A DNA stretch of 64,000 nt from DASPJR01 sp035628505 (lineage in GTDB: Bacteria > Planctomycetota > SZUA-567 > H5-PLA8): assembly GCA_035628505.1 (NCBI GenBank), contig DASPJR010000232.1, positions 1 through 64,000 of the forward strand, in the 5' to 3' direction. This document shows, piece by piece, positions 35,133 to 44,081 of the stretch. Below the pieces are notes generated by a model. It saw nothing but the letters and a program-made list of their open reading frames with translations. It had not been told where the DNA came from and searched no databases. The translations under genes were made by a program, and so were the position numbers. Within the stretch, counting starts at the first letter, position 1. Each line of letters opens with the position of its first letter.

Positions 35133-36476
35133 TCAAAACTCGAGCTCTTTGCGAGGTGCCGGGGCCGGCCGGCGTTTGTTCTGCTCGTTGATATAGAACT
35201 CCAGGCGCTGGCGTGCCACAGAGCGGCGGATCGCCGGGGCCTGGGGGTAGCGGCTCAGGTAATTGGCCCATGCCGCAGCGCCCGCTTCCGGGCTTGCGGT
35301 AAAGTCATTTTCCTGGTCGAGCAGCTTTGCAAAATCTTCAGTTTCAACCAGTTGCATCTGCGTCGCAACAGCCGGCTCAGGCGTGAGGTTTTCCCGCGAG
35401 CCGGTTACCATGTGCGAGAGGAACATCATTAAGGAGAGCACACCCACAGTCGCCAGCGCGGAAATGACCGAAATGGCGGCCGGATGACGGATAATTTCTG
35501 CAGCGTATACGCCCCATGATTTCTTCGCCGTTGCCGGCCGCTGCAGGATACAGCTCGAAATTGCCGCAGGATTGGGCAAGGGCGTGCCCGCGACGACTGC
35601 TATCGGCTCGGCCAATCGGGCGTAGAGCGCTTCCGCAACTTCGAGGGCTGCCTTGGCCGATTGGAAACGATGCTCGGGTTCCTTGGCCATGAGACTGTCG
35701 ACGAAGCGCACGAATTCCACCTGCAGGCCCGGTCGCGCTTCACCCAGTGACTGCGGAACATCGGTCAGATGGCGCGACATCACGGCCAGCGGCGCGCCTT
35801 TTTCGAATGGAGTCCGCCCCGTCATCATTACAAAAAGAGTTACGCCCAAAGAGTAAAGATCGGATCGCGGATCAGCGTAGCAGCCGCGGATCATCTCCGG
35901 TGCCATGAAATGCGGCGTACCGATGGGCCGGGCATCCAGATGCGGCGAGAAGAATGCCGTCTTGCAACTGGAAAGGCCCGTGCCGATCAAACGTATGTTG
36001 CCGTTCGTTTCAACAAAAATGTTCTTCGGCTTTACGTTGCGGTGGCAGATGTCGCGCGCGTGCAGCGCCGAAAGCGCCCGAAGCACCTGGACAGCGACAT
36101 GCAGCGCGAAGCGCTCGTCGGAGGTGCCGATCTGCGAGAGGTGTTTCTGGAGCGTCTGGCCGTTAACATATTCCAGCGAGACGTAATGGAAACCATCGCG
36201 CGTGCCGGTGTCGTAGAGCGTGATCAGGTTGGCGTGCGGCGCCTGCGCATTCACATAGGCCGAACGGTTAAAGCGCTCTAGCGCCACATCCGTCGCCGGC
36301 GGCCACTCGGGAAGAAGTTTCAGAGCGACGATGCGGCCGAGACGATCCTGGCGCGCGCGGTAAATCAATCCACACGATCCCTCATGCAGCGGTTCCAGCA
36401 ACGTGAAACCGGCAATGCGCGGCAGCTTGATGTGAATCCCTGAGCCGCTGGATTGGTTGGAATGAATCGTGGGCAT
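35133..36476 (-). CDS. Ser/Thr kinase-like membrane protein, probable pseudokinase
   Basis: The 447-residue protein has a eukaryotic-type kinase fold: P-loop region LEPLHEGSCGLIYRA, the ATP-binding Lys53 in VALKLL, the APE motif in FMAPEM and the F-helix SDLYSLGVTLFVMMTG. A membrane helix (about 350-370) and a short extracytoplasmic tail follow. The catalytic HRD is HRN (145-147) and the Mg-binding DFG is GTG (165-167), so both Asp residues are lost. This points to a non-catalytic sensor or scaffold. Start 36476 is chosen for the kinase fold; an in-frame ATG at 36536 is possible. Confidence 0.85.
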   Translation of the reverse strand: MPTIHSNQSSGSGIHIKLPRIAGFTLLEPLHEGSCGLIYRARQDRLGRIVALKLLPEWPPATDVALERFNRSAYVNAQAPHANLITLYDTGTRDGFHYVSLEYVNGQTLQKHLSQIGTSDERFALHVAVQVLRALSALHARDICHRNVKPKNIFVETNGNIRLIGTGLSSCKTAFFSPHLDARPIGTPHFMAPEMIRGCYADPRSDLYSLGVTLFVMMTGRTPFEKGAPLAVMSRHLTDVPQSLGEARPGLQVEFVRFVDSLMAKEPEHRFQSAKAALEVAEALYARLAEPIAVVAGTPLPNPAAISSCILQRPATAKKSWGVYAAEIIRHPAAISVISALATVGVLSLMMFLSHMVTGSRENLTPEPAVATQMQLVETEDFAKLLDQENDFTASPEAGAAAWANYLSRYPQAPAIRRSVARQRLEFYINEQNKRRPAPAPRKELEF

Positions 36477-36632
36477 ACTAAGTATCCCGAACGCGCGTAC
36501 ACGAGTAAAGGCTACATCCAATTTCCGACGAATCAATGATTTACTGGATGACTCCGCTTTGACTCAACTACGCGCCAGATTGTGCACCGAGTGCACCTGA
36601 CACTTTGCCACCGCGATGCACGTGTGCAGGAA

Positions 36633-37148
36633 CTATTTTTGGTCGTCCACCTTTTCCATTGCACTGACTTCTATAGACTTGGCGTCGTCTGATTCTTTGC
36701 CTGTGATCTTCCAGCGGCGCCGCTGCAGGAACTCCTGAGCATGCGCTACACCAGGGCCGGTCAGGAACCGTTCGCTTTTCCCGAGCACCACAAACGGGCG
36801 CAACGGCGCGTACTTTCCTTCGCGCGTAGTCCGGACTTCTCCGCTCCACTCCGTGCGTTCTTTCATCTCGCTGACGAGAATGGTCTTCTTGTCATCCGAT
36901 AAGCTGCCGCGAACAACCCAGAAGCGGCCTTTGCTGCACGCTTCAACAGGCGCAACGGCATCGCCTTTCAGCAGCCAGCGGTTAATTTCGTTCTGCAGAA
37001 ACGGATGCTGCAGACCCGGCGGCCCTTTCTCCATGCGGGCCGTGCGAACGATTCCCACCCATACGGAATCTTTCTCGCCCGCGAAACCAGGTATCGCCTG
37101 AAAGACGCACAGGCCGGCTAGAACGATTCGCGGCAGAACAGAAATCAT
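36633..37148 (-). CDS. secreted hypothetical protein
   Basis: The 171-residue product has a signal peptide (PRIVLAGLCVFQAIPGFAGE). A basic, beta-rich body follows (VWVGIVRTARMEKGPPGL, RFWVVRGSLSDDKKTILVSEM, APLRPFVVLGKSERFLTG, WKITGKESDDAKSIEV). No family is recognised. Confidence 0.6.
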   Translation of the reverse strand: MISVLPRIVLAGLCVFQAIPGFAGEKDSVWVGIVRTARMEKGPPGLQHPFLQNEINRWLLKGDAVAPVEACSKGRFWVVRGSLSDDKKTILVSEMKERTEWSGEVRTTREGKYAPLRPFVVLGKSERFLTGPGVAHAQEFLQRRRWKITGKESDDAKSIEVSAMEKVDDQK

Positions 37149-37203
37149 TCAATCAGCTCCGGCAGGACTTGGCAAAAACGCCCGAACAGCGTATGAGTAT
37201 GGC

Positions 37204-37515
37204 ATGAGCGTGTGCGTGAATCACCCCAACATCCAGGCGGAAGCCCGCTGCGCCTGCTGCCACAAACCCGTCTGCGGCGCGTGCGTTTTGCGGCAGGGCA
37301 GTTCCACGTTCTGCTCGGAAAAGTGCATCGAGAACGCCGCGCGCTTCAATGCGAGTTTCCGCCCCGACCGCGGCCCCGGCTTCTTCGGGACGATCAAGAA
37401 CATGATCGTCTCACTCGTGGGGCTGGCCGCCGTGCTGGCCATTATTGCGGTGCTCTGCGCAAAGGTGCTGAACATTCCGTTCTTCGTCAATCTGCTGAAG
37501 AAGTTCGGCCTTTAA
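37204..37515 (+). CDS. B-box-type zinc finger membrane protein
   Basis: The 103-residue protein begins with a B-box/zinc-ribbon module (VCVNHPNIQAEARCACCHKPVCGACV, then FCSEKC) and ends with a membrane helix (IVSLVGLAAVLAIIAVLCA). Small proteins of this layout are common in PVC genomes and of unknown function. The ribosome site is poor, so the start is moderately certain. Confidence 0.7.
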   Translation: MSVCVNHPNIQAEARCACCHKPVCGACVLRQGSSTFCSEKCIENAARFNASFRPDRGPGFFGTIKNMIVSLVGLAAVLAIIAVLCAKVLNIPFFVNLLKKFGL

Positions 37516-37533
37516 CGCTTTTGTTTCTCGAAC

Positions 37534-39663
37534 TCACTTCGGCGGAACACGCATCTCGCCATCAGCGTAAAGCACTTTCGAGCCCGGCTTGAGAGGCGTG
37601 ATCACCTCAATTTTCGCGCCCGGCTCCCAGCGGCGCAGGTACAGCAGCCGCTCCTTTGTTTCCGGGCAGCTCAGCTTGCCGTTTTCGTCCAGAAGCGAAT
37701 CCCCCTGCGGGACGTAGCCGCCCTTCACCAGTTCGCTCAGGCTGGGCGCGTTCTCTTTTTTGTCGGCCCGGTACTTTATCAAGGCGGCGTAATACATCTT
37801 ATAAAGATCATCACGGGTTTTTATGCTGCCGCTGGAAACCGCGGGCGCAGCCGGCTCGGAAGGCTTCACGGGTCCTGCTGCCGGTTCCTGAGTCACCGTG
37901 GTTGCAGGTCCGACTTCGACGCGTCCGGTGATCCCTGCTGCGGCCAGAACGGCATCGATCACCTTCAGCGTCTGCTCGTCAGCGCCTTTTCCGGGTTTGA
38001 CGAACTGGCGCTGTTCACGCGTCCAACCCTGCAGCCGCAGCAGGGATTCGCGTTCGATATCGTACGGCGTTCGCGTGGGAGCGGCGTCTCCAACGACGGG
38101 CTTGATCAGCGTCGGCGGGGCGGTTTTCTCGGCACTATCCACCATCTCAATACGCTTATTGACAATCCGCTCAGCAGCGGCGAACCAGGCAGCGGCCGGT
38201 TCCTGCGCGTCAGCGCGGCGGAACATCTCACCGAGCAGGTACGCGGTGGGAGCGGGATCCGAAAGGCCCTCGAGCTTGCGCCCTGGATCGAACTCGGGCG
38301 GGCGGAATTTAATCTCCTGCCGATCAATGGCTGCCATGTTGCGGCGCGCCGCCTTGAAGAGCCATTCCTCTTCACGCTGCAGACAGTGCAGGCGGTCCTG
38401 CGCAATCGAGCGCAGCAGGCGCAGTTGCCGCCCAACGCGCTCTTCGAGTTCCTTGTTTTCAGCCGCAATTTTTTCCGGGATGTGCGTGATCGACTCCTTC
38501 AGCGCGCTTTCTGCTTCGCGCAGATTGCCCAGCCTGTCCAGCGCTCCCGCGTGCGTGAGATGCAGAATGAAAAAGTCCGCGGTTGTCACATAGCTCTGCT
38601 GCTGCGCCGTATTCGGATTGGGATTTTTCGCGCGCGCGGAACTGGAATCTTTTGCGGCTTTTATCACCGCAGCCACGGCCTGTGCCAGGATACGCGGATC
38701 GGTTTCCGCCCGCGTGACGTCCAGCATCGGGTCGCCGCGCCGCCGCCGGATGCCCAGGCATTCTGATTGGATCATGAAATTCATGCGCTTGATGGACTTG
38801 CCGAGGCTGTCCTGGAGAGAGGGATCCAGCGCCGGAGCTGAGACTTCCTTGCAGATTTCACGCCGGCAGGCGTGCGCGCCTTCCAGGTAAAGCCGCGCCA
38901 TCAGCGTATGCGGCGCCTTTTCAAACTCGTAGATCTGGATCGCGTTCTCGTACTTGAGCCAGTCGGGAATCTCGTGCTGCGGAACATACTTTGCAAACTG
39001 CAGCAGATCGGCGGGCAGTTCATTCTTTTTGTCTTCATTCAGCCCCGCGACGCGGATCATGCGGTCGCGTGTTGCCGGCGAAAGCTTTTCACGCACGAAT
39101 TTTTTGATCGTCTCGTCCACAGGCTTGCCACTGAGCGATAGCGCGAATCCATCCGGCTGGCGGCTTGCCGGAATTAACGCGGCATAGCCGCATTCCGGGC
39201 AGAGCCACGCGTTGCTGTGGACCGTGAATTTTCCGATGCTGTGCTCGCAGAAATCACGGTCGATCCCGCCGCGGTTGTTCTGATTGCACGGCAGCGTTCC
39301 GATGAATTTTGTTCCGCACACCGGGCAGGGCACCGGGCGCTCGAGAGTCTGGATCTGCGGAAGTTTCTGGGGCAGTCCGGTCTTGGGATCGATGGGAATG
39401 CACAGGAATCCATCTTCGCCGTGCTTGAACAGAGGCTGGCTGCAGATGTTGCAGAGGGCCGCCATGCCGGCCGGAACCTGCTCGACCGCTCCCCCGCCCT
39501 TCACCGGCTTCATCTTTTCGAAGCGTTCGAAGAGGTCTTTAAGAATTGTATCGTCGCCGGTGGCATTGGGCGGAATCAGCGGCGGCGCGGGCGGCGCCTG
39601 TCCCGCCTGAGCTGCAATGCAGAGTCCCGCAAAAAGCAAGGCCATTAAAGTCGTAAGCTTCAT
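37534..39663 (-). CDS. secreted DUF2225-like cysteine-cluster protein with helical repeats
   Basis: The 709-residue protein has a signal peptide and several CxxC zinc-binding pairs near the N-terminus (CNICSQPLF, VPCPVCGTKF, WLCPECGYAALIP), like DUF2225. A long helical TPR-like region follows (LGNLREAESALKESITHIPEK). A C-terminal segment (DDLYKMYYAALIKYRADKKEN, PSLSELVKGGYVP, LSCPETKERLLYL) resembles a pilin-type terminal domain. Exported cysteine clusters of this kind are unusual. The role is unknown. Confidence 0.65.
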   Translation of the reverse strand: MKLTTLMALLFAGLCIAAQAGQAPPAPPLIPPNATGDDTILKDLFERFEKMKPVKGGGAVEQVPAGMAALCNICSQPLFKHGEDGFLCIPIDPKTGLPQKLPQIQTLERPVPCPVCGTKFIGTLPCNQNNRGGIDRDFCEHSIGKFTVHSNAWLCPECGYAALIPASRQPDGFALSLSGKPVDETIKKFVREKLSPATRDRMIRVAGLNEDKKNELPADLLQFAKYVPQHEIPDWLKYENAIQIYEFEKAPHTLMARLYLEGAHACRREICKEVSAPALDPSLQDSLGKSIKRMNFMIQSECLGIRRRRGDPMLDVTRAETDPRILAQAVAAVIKAAKDSSSARAKNPNPNTAQQQSYVTTADFFILHLTHAGALDRLGNLREAESALKESITHIPEKIAAENKELEERVGRQLRLLRSIAQDRLHCLQREEEWLFKAARRNMAAIDRQEIKFRPPEFDPGRKLEGLSDPAPTAYLLGEMFRRADAQEPAAAWFAAAERIVNKRIEMVDSAEKTAPPTLIKPVVGDAAPTRTPYDIERESLLRLQGWTREQRQFVKPGKGADEQTLKVIDAVLAAAGITGRVEVGPATTVTQEPAAGPVKPSEPAAPAVSSGSIKTRDDLYKMYYAALIKYRADKKENAPSLSELVKGGYVPQGDSLLDENGKLSCPETKERLLYLRRWEPGAKIEVITPLKPGSKVLYADGEMRVPPK

Positions 39664-39834
39664 TCACGCATCCTTGAGTTCGTTATGGGAAGACGCGGAA
39701 GTGTAGCGTTTTTCGCAATCTTATTCCATCGGAATTGGCCCTGCAAAAAGCCACCTCCGCGGCCTTGTGAAACGCATTGACACATTCTCTGCTTTAAACG
39801 AAACTAGCGCGGTGCTCTTTCGGAGGCCTTCATC

Positions 39835-40713
39835 ATGCGCGTCAGTTCCGTTGCAGCCATTGTCTGTACTGTTGCAGCGTTCGGTTTGAGTGCTGCGGAT
39901 GCTCCGTTCGCGGCTGAGCGGTCGGAAATTTCACTTCTAAAAGCACCGTCCCGCGACGCCATCATAAAGGGCGAGAAAGCGGAACCCGCGCGCATACATG
40001 CGTGGGCCGGCGCGTTCATCCAGGCCAAGGAAAAGCGCGCCAATGTCGAGCTCGAAGCACTGAAAAAGAAGATGATCGCTGAAGAAGAAGAGCGAGTGGC
40101 TACCGAGAAGGACCGACAGCGCCGCCAGGAAAAGTACAATCAGAATTTTGGAAACATCGGTGCATCCGGTTCCAGGTCTGCCCAAAAAGGCAGGATTCGC
40201 ATGAACCTGGACTTCCAGGTTCCCGAGCTCGAAACCTATCGCGCTGTCATCGAGACTCTCCGCCTGCAGCAGGCTCTTGCCACCGATATCGGGCAGGTGC
40301 TCTCGCTGCTGGACCGCGACGGTGACGGCAAGCTCTCCGGCGACGAATACCGCGACGCTGGCGCCATGGCGCTCTCGACAGCGCGCGCTTTTCAAAAGCT
40401 GGATGCAAATGCCGACGGATTCATCACAGAGGACGAAATCGTTCTGGCGCGGGGCATTCCTGCCAGCGCCCAGTCTGCGATCCGCAGCGGCCGCAGCGCC
40501 GCATCTGCCATCGGGTACAAAATCAAGAACCACGATACTGATGGCAATGGCGTGCTGGACCTCAACGAGCGCAAGGCGATGGCGACCGTCTTTACGGACC
40601 TGTCCATCCGCCTGGGCCAGGAAGCTGATTTTTACAAGTCACTCGTCGAGGCGATTATTCTCGCGCGCGAACCGGTTGCCGCAAAATTCGCAGACATTGA
40701 AGTTGTCCCCTGA
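39835..40713 (+). CDS. secreted EF-hand calcium-binding protein
   Basis: The 292-residue product has a signal peptide, a charged coiled-coil region (EKRANVELEALKKKMIAEEE) and at least three canonical EF-hand loops: DRDGDGKLSGDE, DANADGFITEDE and DTDGNGVLDLNE. It should bind Ca2+ in the periplasm or at the surface. GGAGG precedes the ATG. The FGE-like protein gene follows 12 nt later. Confidence 0.85.
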   Translation: MRVSSVAAIVCTVAAFGLSAADAPFAAERSEISLLKAPSRDAIIKGEKAEPARIHAWAGAFIQAKEKRANVELEALKKKMIAEEEERVATEKDRQRRQEKYNQNFGNIGASGSRSAQKGRIRMNLDFQVPELETYRAVIETLRLQQALATDIGQVLSLLDRDGDGKLSGDEYRDAGAMALSTARAFQKLDANADGFITEDEIVLARGIPASAQSAIRSGRSAASAIGYKIKNHDTDGNGVLDLNERKAMATVFTDLSIRLGQEADFYKSLVEAIILAREPVAAKFADIEVVP

Positions 40714-40725
40714 GATCCGTTCTGC

Positions 40726-42528
40726 ATGCTGAATCTGTTTCCCGGTGACCGGCTCTGGGGCCGGTATCGCATCGAACGCCTGCTCGGTGACGGAATCTCC
40801 GGCGCCTGGATCAGCACCGTTCCCACGACGCCCAAATCGGTAGGGTCACCGGCCCGCGCACTGCTTCTTCCATTAAGCCCGCCTGCTCACGATCCGTTCG
40901 CGCCCCTCGCCGGGTGCCTCGCGGAAATCGGCGCGGCCATGAATCTCAGCCTCGCCGTTCCATCTTCCGGACGTAAGCGCAGCCAGTCGCGGCCGCTGCC
41001 GGCGCTGCAGAGCGAGCTGCCGTTGTTCGGAAAAGTCGAATGGATCGGCGAGAACGGCCCCGGCGGAATGATTCTGATTTTCGAACAGAAAGCAGAACCT
41101 CTCCCCGCTTTGCTTGCACAGCACGGCGCCTTTTCCGCCGCGCAATGCGTGCAGCTGCTCGAACGGCTCGCGCGCGATTTAGATGATTTGCTCGCGCTCG
41201 TTGCCGCGCCCGCGCAGCGGCAGCAGCGTACCGAACGGCTCGTCCGGGCTCTTTCCCGCCTGCTGGTTCCAGACAATCTTGCGTTATCCGCGTCCGGCGC
41301 GCGGCTGATCATACGCCCGGCGCTACAGGCGACTGGCATCGCACAGCCGCCAGCCTGGTGCCACTGGATTGCCCCCGAATTATTCTCTGAAAGGCCCGCT
41401 GCCGCGACGGCCCTGGTTTACGGCGCGGCGCGTATTGCCGGGGCGCTTGCGGCAGGACAGCTTACACCCGATGCAACAGCCGAGCGCGCCTGGAGCGAGG
41501 TATCAGAGCGTGCGTCAGGCAGCACAGACGCCGCTCGCGAGTTCTTGAAATCGGCCGCTGCCGAAGGGTGGCCTGAACCCGCGCGCAGCCTGCTCGCGCG
41601 CTGCCTGGCACGCGGTGCATCGCGGCGGCTGAGCTCGCCGGGAAAGCTTGCGGCTGCCTGCCAGGCTCCCGCGCTGCTTGCTGCGCTCCAGCCTGCGCAC
41701 TGCGCCGCCTGCGGATTTGTACTCGCCCGAAACGAGAAAAGCTGCGCGTGCTGCGGAACAGTTGCCGCACAGAGCTCCGACGCGGAAGGCTCCGGCGGCG
41801 GCAAGAGCGAGTCGCAGCCGCAGCGCCCGCGCCGCAGCGGAACGACGACGATCCTGAAGACCAGCTCGCAAGCCGCAATGGCCGCCGTTGCCGTGCCGGA
41901 GCTGACCAGCATGGCTATCGTCCCGGCGGGCCCATTTCTCTCCGGCGAAAACAAGACACCGCGCACGCTCCGCGCGTTTGCGATCGACCTCACTCCGGTG
42001 ACCGAGGGACAGTACAAGCAGTTCCTTGCTGCAGCGGGAAAGACCGCGCGCCCGGGCGGGCCGGGCTCTGCCGATGCTGCGCGGGACAATCTTCCTGTGA
42101 CATCGATCACCTGGTTTGAAGCCAACGAGTTCGCTGAGTTTCACGGCAAGCGCCTGCCCACGATTTACGAGTGGGAAAAGGCGGCGCGCGGCACCGATGG
42201 TCGCAAGTTTCCATTCGGAAACCAGTTCAAGCCCGCGGCAGCGCGGCTGCGGCTGACTGACGATAAGAGGCGCAAGCCGGACGGTCCGCCGCAGGCGGGC
42301 AGCATTCCCGAGGGCGCGAGCCCCTACGGCGTTCTTGACATGGTCGGCAGCGTGCTGCAGTGGACGTCAAGCGCCCGTCGCTCTGGCGAGCGGCTCTTCC
42401 GTGCAATCAAGGGTTCGTGCTACCTGGATGGCTCGCCTGAACTGGCGCGCTGCACCAGCATTCAATATCTGCCGCCGGAAACGCGCGAGGCCTATATTGG
42501 TTTCCGCTGCGTGAAAGACATCGACTGA
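40726..42528 (+). CDS. degenerate kinase - zinc ribbon - SUMF1/FGE-like fusion
   Basis: The 600-residue protein begins like a Ser/Thr kinase (RYRIERLLGDGISGAWIST) but lacks recognisable catalytic HRD and DFG motifs; WIAPELFSERP and VYGAARIAGALAAG echo the APE and F-helix regions. A CAACGFVL...CACCG zinc ribbon lies near residues 325-345. The C-terminal part (about 395-600) is a formylglycine-generating-enzyme/sulfatase-modifying-like domain (IVPAGPFLSGENKTPRT, VTSITWFEANEFAEFHGKRLPTIYEWEKAARG, GFRCVKDID). The catalytic cysteine layout of true FGE is not evident, so it may be a binding domain. A binding or scaffold role is inferred. Confidence 0.8.
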   Translation: MLNLFPGDRLWGRYRIERLLGDGISGAWISTVPTTPKSVGSPARALLLPLSPPAHDPFAPLAGCLAEIGAAMNLSLAVPSSGRKRSQSRPLPALQSELPLFGKVEWIGENGPGGMILIFEQKAEPLPALLAQHGAFSAAQCVQLLERLARDLDDLLALVAAPAQRQQRTERLVRALSRLLVPDNLALSASGARLIIRPALQATGIAQPPAWCHWIAPELFSERPAAATALVYGAARIAGALAAGQLTPDATAERAWSEVSERASGSTDAAREFLKSAAAEGWPEPARSLLARCLARGASRRLSSPGKLAAACQAPALLAALQPAHCAACGFVLARNEKSCACCGTVAAQSSDAEGSGGGKSESQPQRPRRSGTTTILKTSSQAAMAAVAVPELTSMAIVPAGPFLSGENKTPRTLRAFAIDLTPVTEGQYKQFLAAAGKTARPGGPGSADAARDNLPVTSITWFEANEFAEFHGKRLPTIYEWEKAARGTDGRKFPFGNQFKPAAARLRLTDDKRRKPDGPPQAGSIPEGASPYGVLDMVGSVLQWTSSARRSGERLFRAIKGSCYLDGSPELARCTSIQYLPPETREAYIGFRCVKDID

Positions 42529-42576
42529 TTCGCCGCGGCACTGACGCCGCGCAAAACAGGAACGCTCCGGAGGCGC

Positions 42577-43803
42577 ATGGACATTCCCGAAGTCGTCATC
42601 ACCGGAATGGGCTGCGTGACGCCGCACGGCAAAGGCGTGCAGGCGCTCTGGCGCGGACTGCTCGAAGGACGCTCGGCCCTGCAGCCGCTCACGCTTTTTG
42701 ACGCGTCTGTCTTCCGCAATCCACTGGCCGGAACAGTGTCCGGCTATCCTGCGGATCCGGAATGCAAGGCGCCATCACGCGCGCTGCGGATGCTGATCGA
42801 TGCGGCAGACGAAGCCGTTCAGGATGCTTTGCAAGTCCCGCAAAGCGAGGCGTTGTCCGCCAGGATTTCAGCCGACGAAGACTGGAAGCACGCGGCGCTT
42901 GTGACGGGCACAAACTTTGGCGGCATGTCAGCGGCCGAAGTGGCTCTCGTGGACGGCCGCACGCAGCCTGAAAAGGCAGGGCTCGAGGGTTATCTCTTCG
43001 GCGCTGCCGGCAACACGCTCGCGGCGCGGTACGGTTTCGCCGGACCGAGGCTGAATCTGTCGCTATCCTGCGCGTCTGGAACCGCTGCGATCGGGCTGGC
43101 CTGCGACATGATCCGCCGCGGCCGGGCGGATGTCGCTCTGGCCTGCGGCTACGACGAACTTTCACTCTATGTCTACGCGGGGCTTTCAGCGCTGCGCGCG
43201 ATCACGCCTGAGACCATCCGACCCTTTGACAAACGCCGCAAAGGCACGCTCTTCTCCGAGGGCGCCGGCGTGGTGGTGCTGGAGAGCGCTGCGCATGCCG
43301 CGGCACGCGGACGGACGCCTTATGCCAAGATCGCCGGTCGCGCCATGAACAATGATGCCTACCACATGACCGCGCCGGAACAGGAAGCACGCGGAATTCA
43401 GGCGCTGATGCGCGCCGCGCTCGCGGATGCGGGTATCAGTCCCGAGCAGATCGACCACCTCAACCTGCACGCGACCGGCACCCCTTACAATGATGCCATC
43501 GAGACCAAAGCGGCGCATGCCGTATTCGGTGGGCGCGGCCGGGAGATTCCCGTCTGCAGCGTCAAAAGTTCAATCGGTCACTGCATGGGCGCGGCCGGCA
43601 CGATTGAATCGATCGCGGCCGTGATGAGCCTGCGTGAGCAGAAAGTTCCGCCCGTTCTGGGCCTCGATCCTGAGCAGAAAGATCCGGACTGCAATCTCAA
43701 CACGCCCACGGGCGTGCCTCTCGCGTGCGAGATCAGGACGCTGCTGAAAACATCGTACGGATTCGGCGGCACCAACGCGGCGGTCGTTCTCTCGCGCACG
43801 TAA
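42577..43803 (+). CDS. beta-ketoacyl-[ACP] synthase II-like enzyme
   Basis: The 408-residue condensing enzyme has the KAS II triad: Cys in LSLSCASGTAAIG, His in NLHATGTPYND and His in SSIGHCMGAAG. Also present are the gatekeeper KTSYGFGGTNA and the N-terminal VVITGMGCVTPHG. It elongates acyl-ACP in fatty acid or polyketide-like synthesis. With no fab or ACP gene nearby it may belong to a specialised pathway. CGGAGG precedes the ATG. Confidence 0.93.
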   Translation: MDIPEVVITGMGCVTPHGKGVQALWRGLLEGRSALQPLTLFDASVFRNPLAGTVSGYPADPECKAPSRALRMLIDAADEAVQDALQVPQSEALSARISADEDWKHAALVTGTNFGGMSAAEVALVDGRTQPEKAGLEGYLFGAAGNTLAARYGFAGPRLNLSLSCASGTAAIGLACDMIRRGRADVALACGYDELSLYVYAGLSALRAITPETIRPFDKRRKGTLFSEGAGVVVLESAAHAAARGRTPYAKIAGRAMNNDAYHMTAPEQEARGIQALMRAALADAGISPEQIDHLNLHATGTPYNDAIETKAAHAVFGGRGREIPVCSVKSSIGHCMGAAGTIESIAAVMSLREQKVPPVLGLDPEQKDPDCNLNTPTGVPLACEIRTLLKTSYGFGGTNAAVVLSRT

Positions 43804-44026
43804 AGCAGGCTTCGCAGTGTCCTCTCAAATGTACTGAAACAATTTGGATTTGTGTTTTTGGACGAAATTCCTGCCAGAAATATTTTGATTGCTGCAAGAT
43901 ATTGAATGCACTGAAGTTGCAGTGCCGAAAAGTTCGAACAAATTTTGTCACTCGCTCACTTTGCGCCCCTGCAGCAGCCGTAGCACGGCCGTCTTCCCCC
44001 TGCAGTTGTGCGTTGCAGCGTGCTCT

Positions 44027-44058
44027 ACAAACAAAAACGAGCCGCTTGCGCGGCTCGT
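44027..44058 (-). terminator. intrinsic terminator of the TPR-protein operon
   Basis: ACGAGCCGC (44037-44045) pairs with GCGGCTCGT (44050-44058) around a 4-nt loop. On the minus strand the hairpin is followed by TTTTTGTTTG. It lies 24 nt after the stop at 44082. The rest of the gap 43804-44036 is AT-rich with no gene seen. Confidence 0.85.
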
Positions 44059-44081
44059 GATTTTGCAAAACGCTGAAAGTC

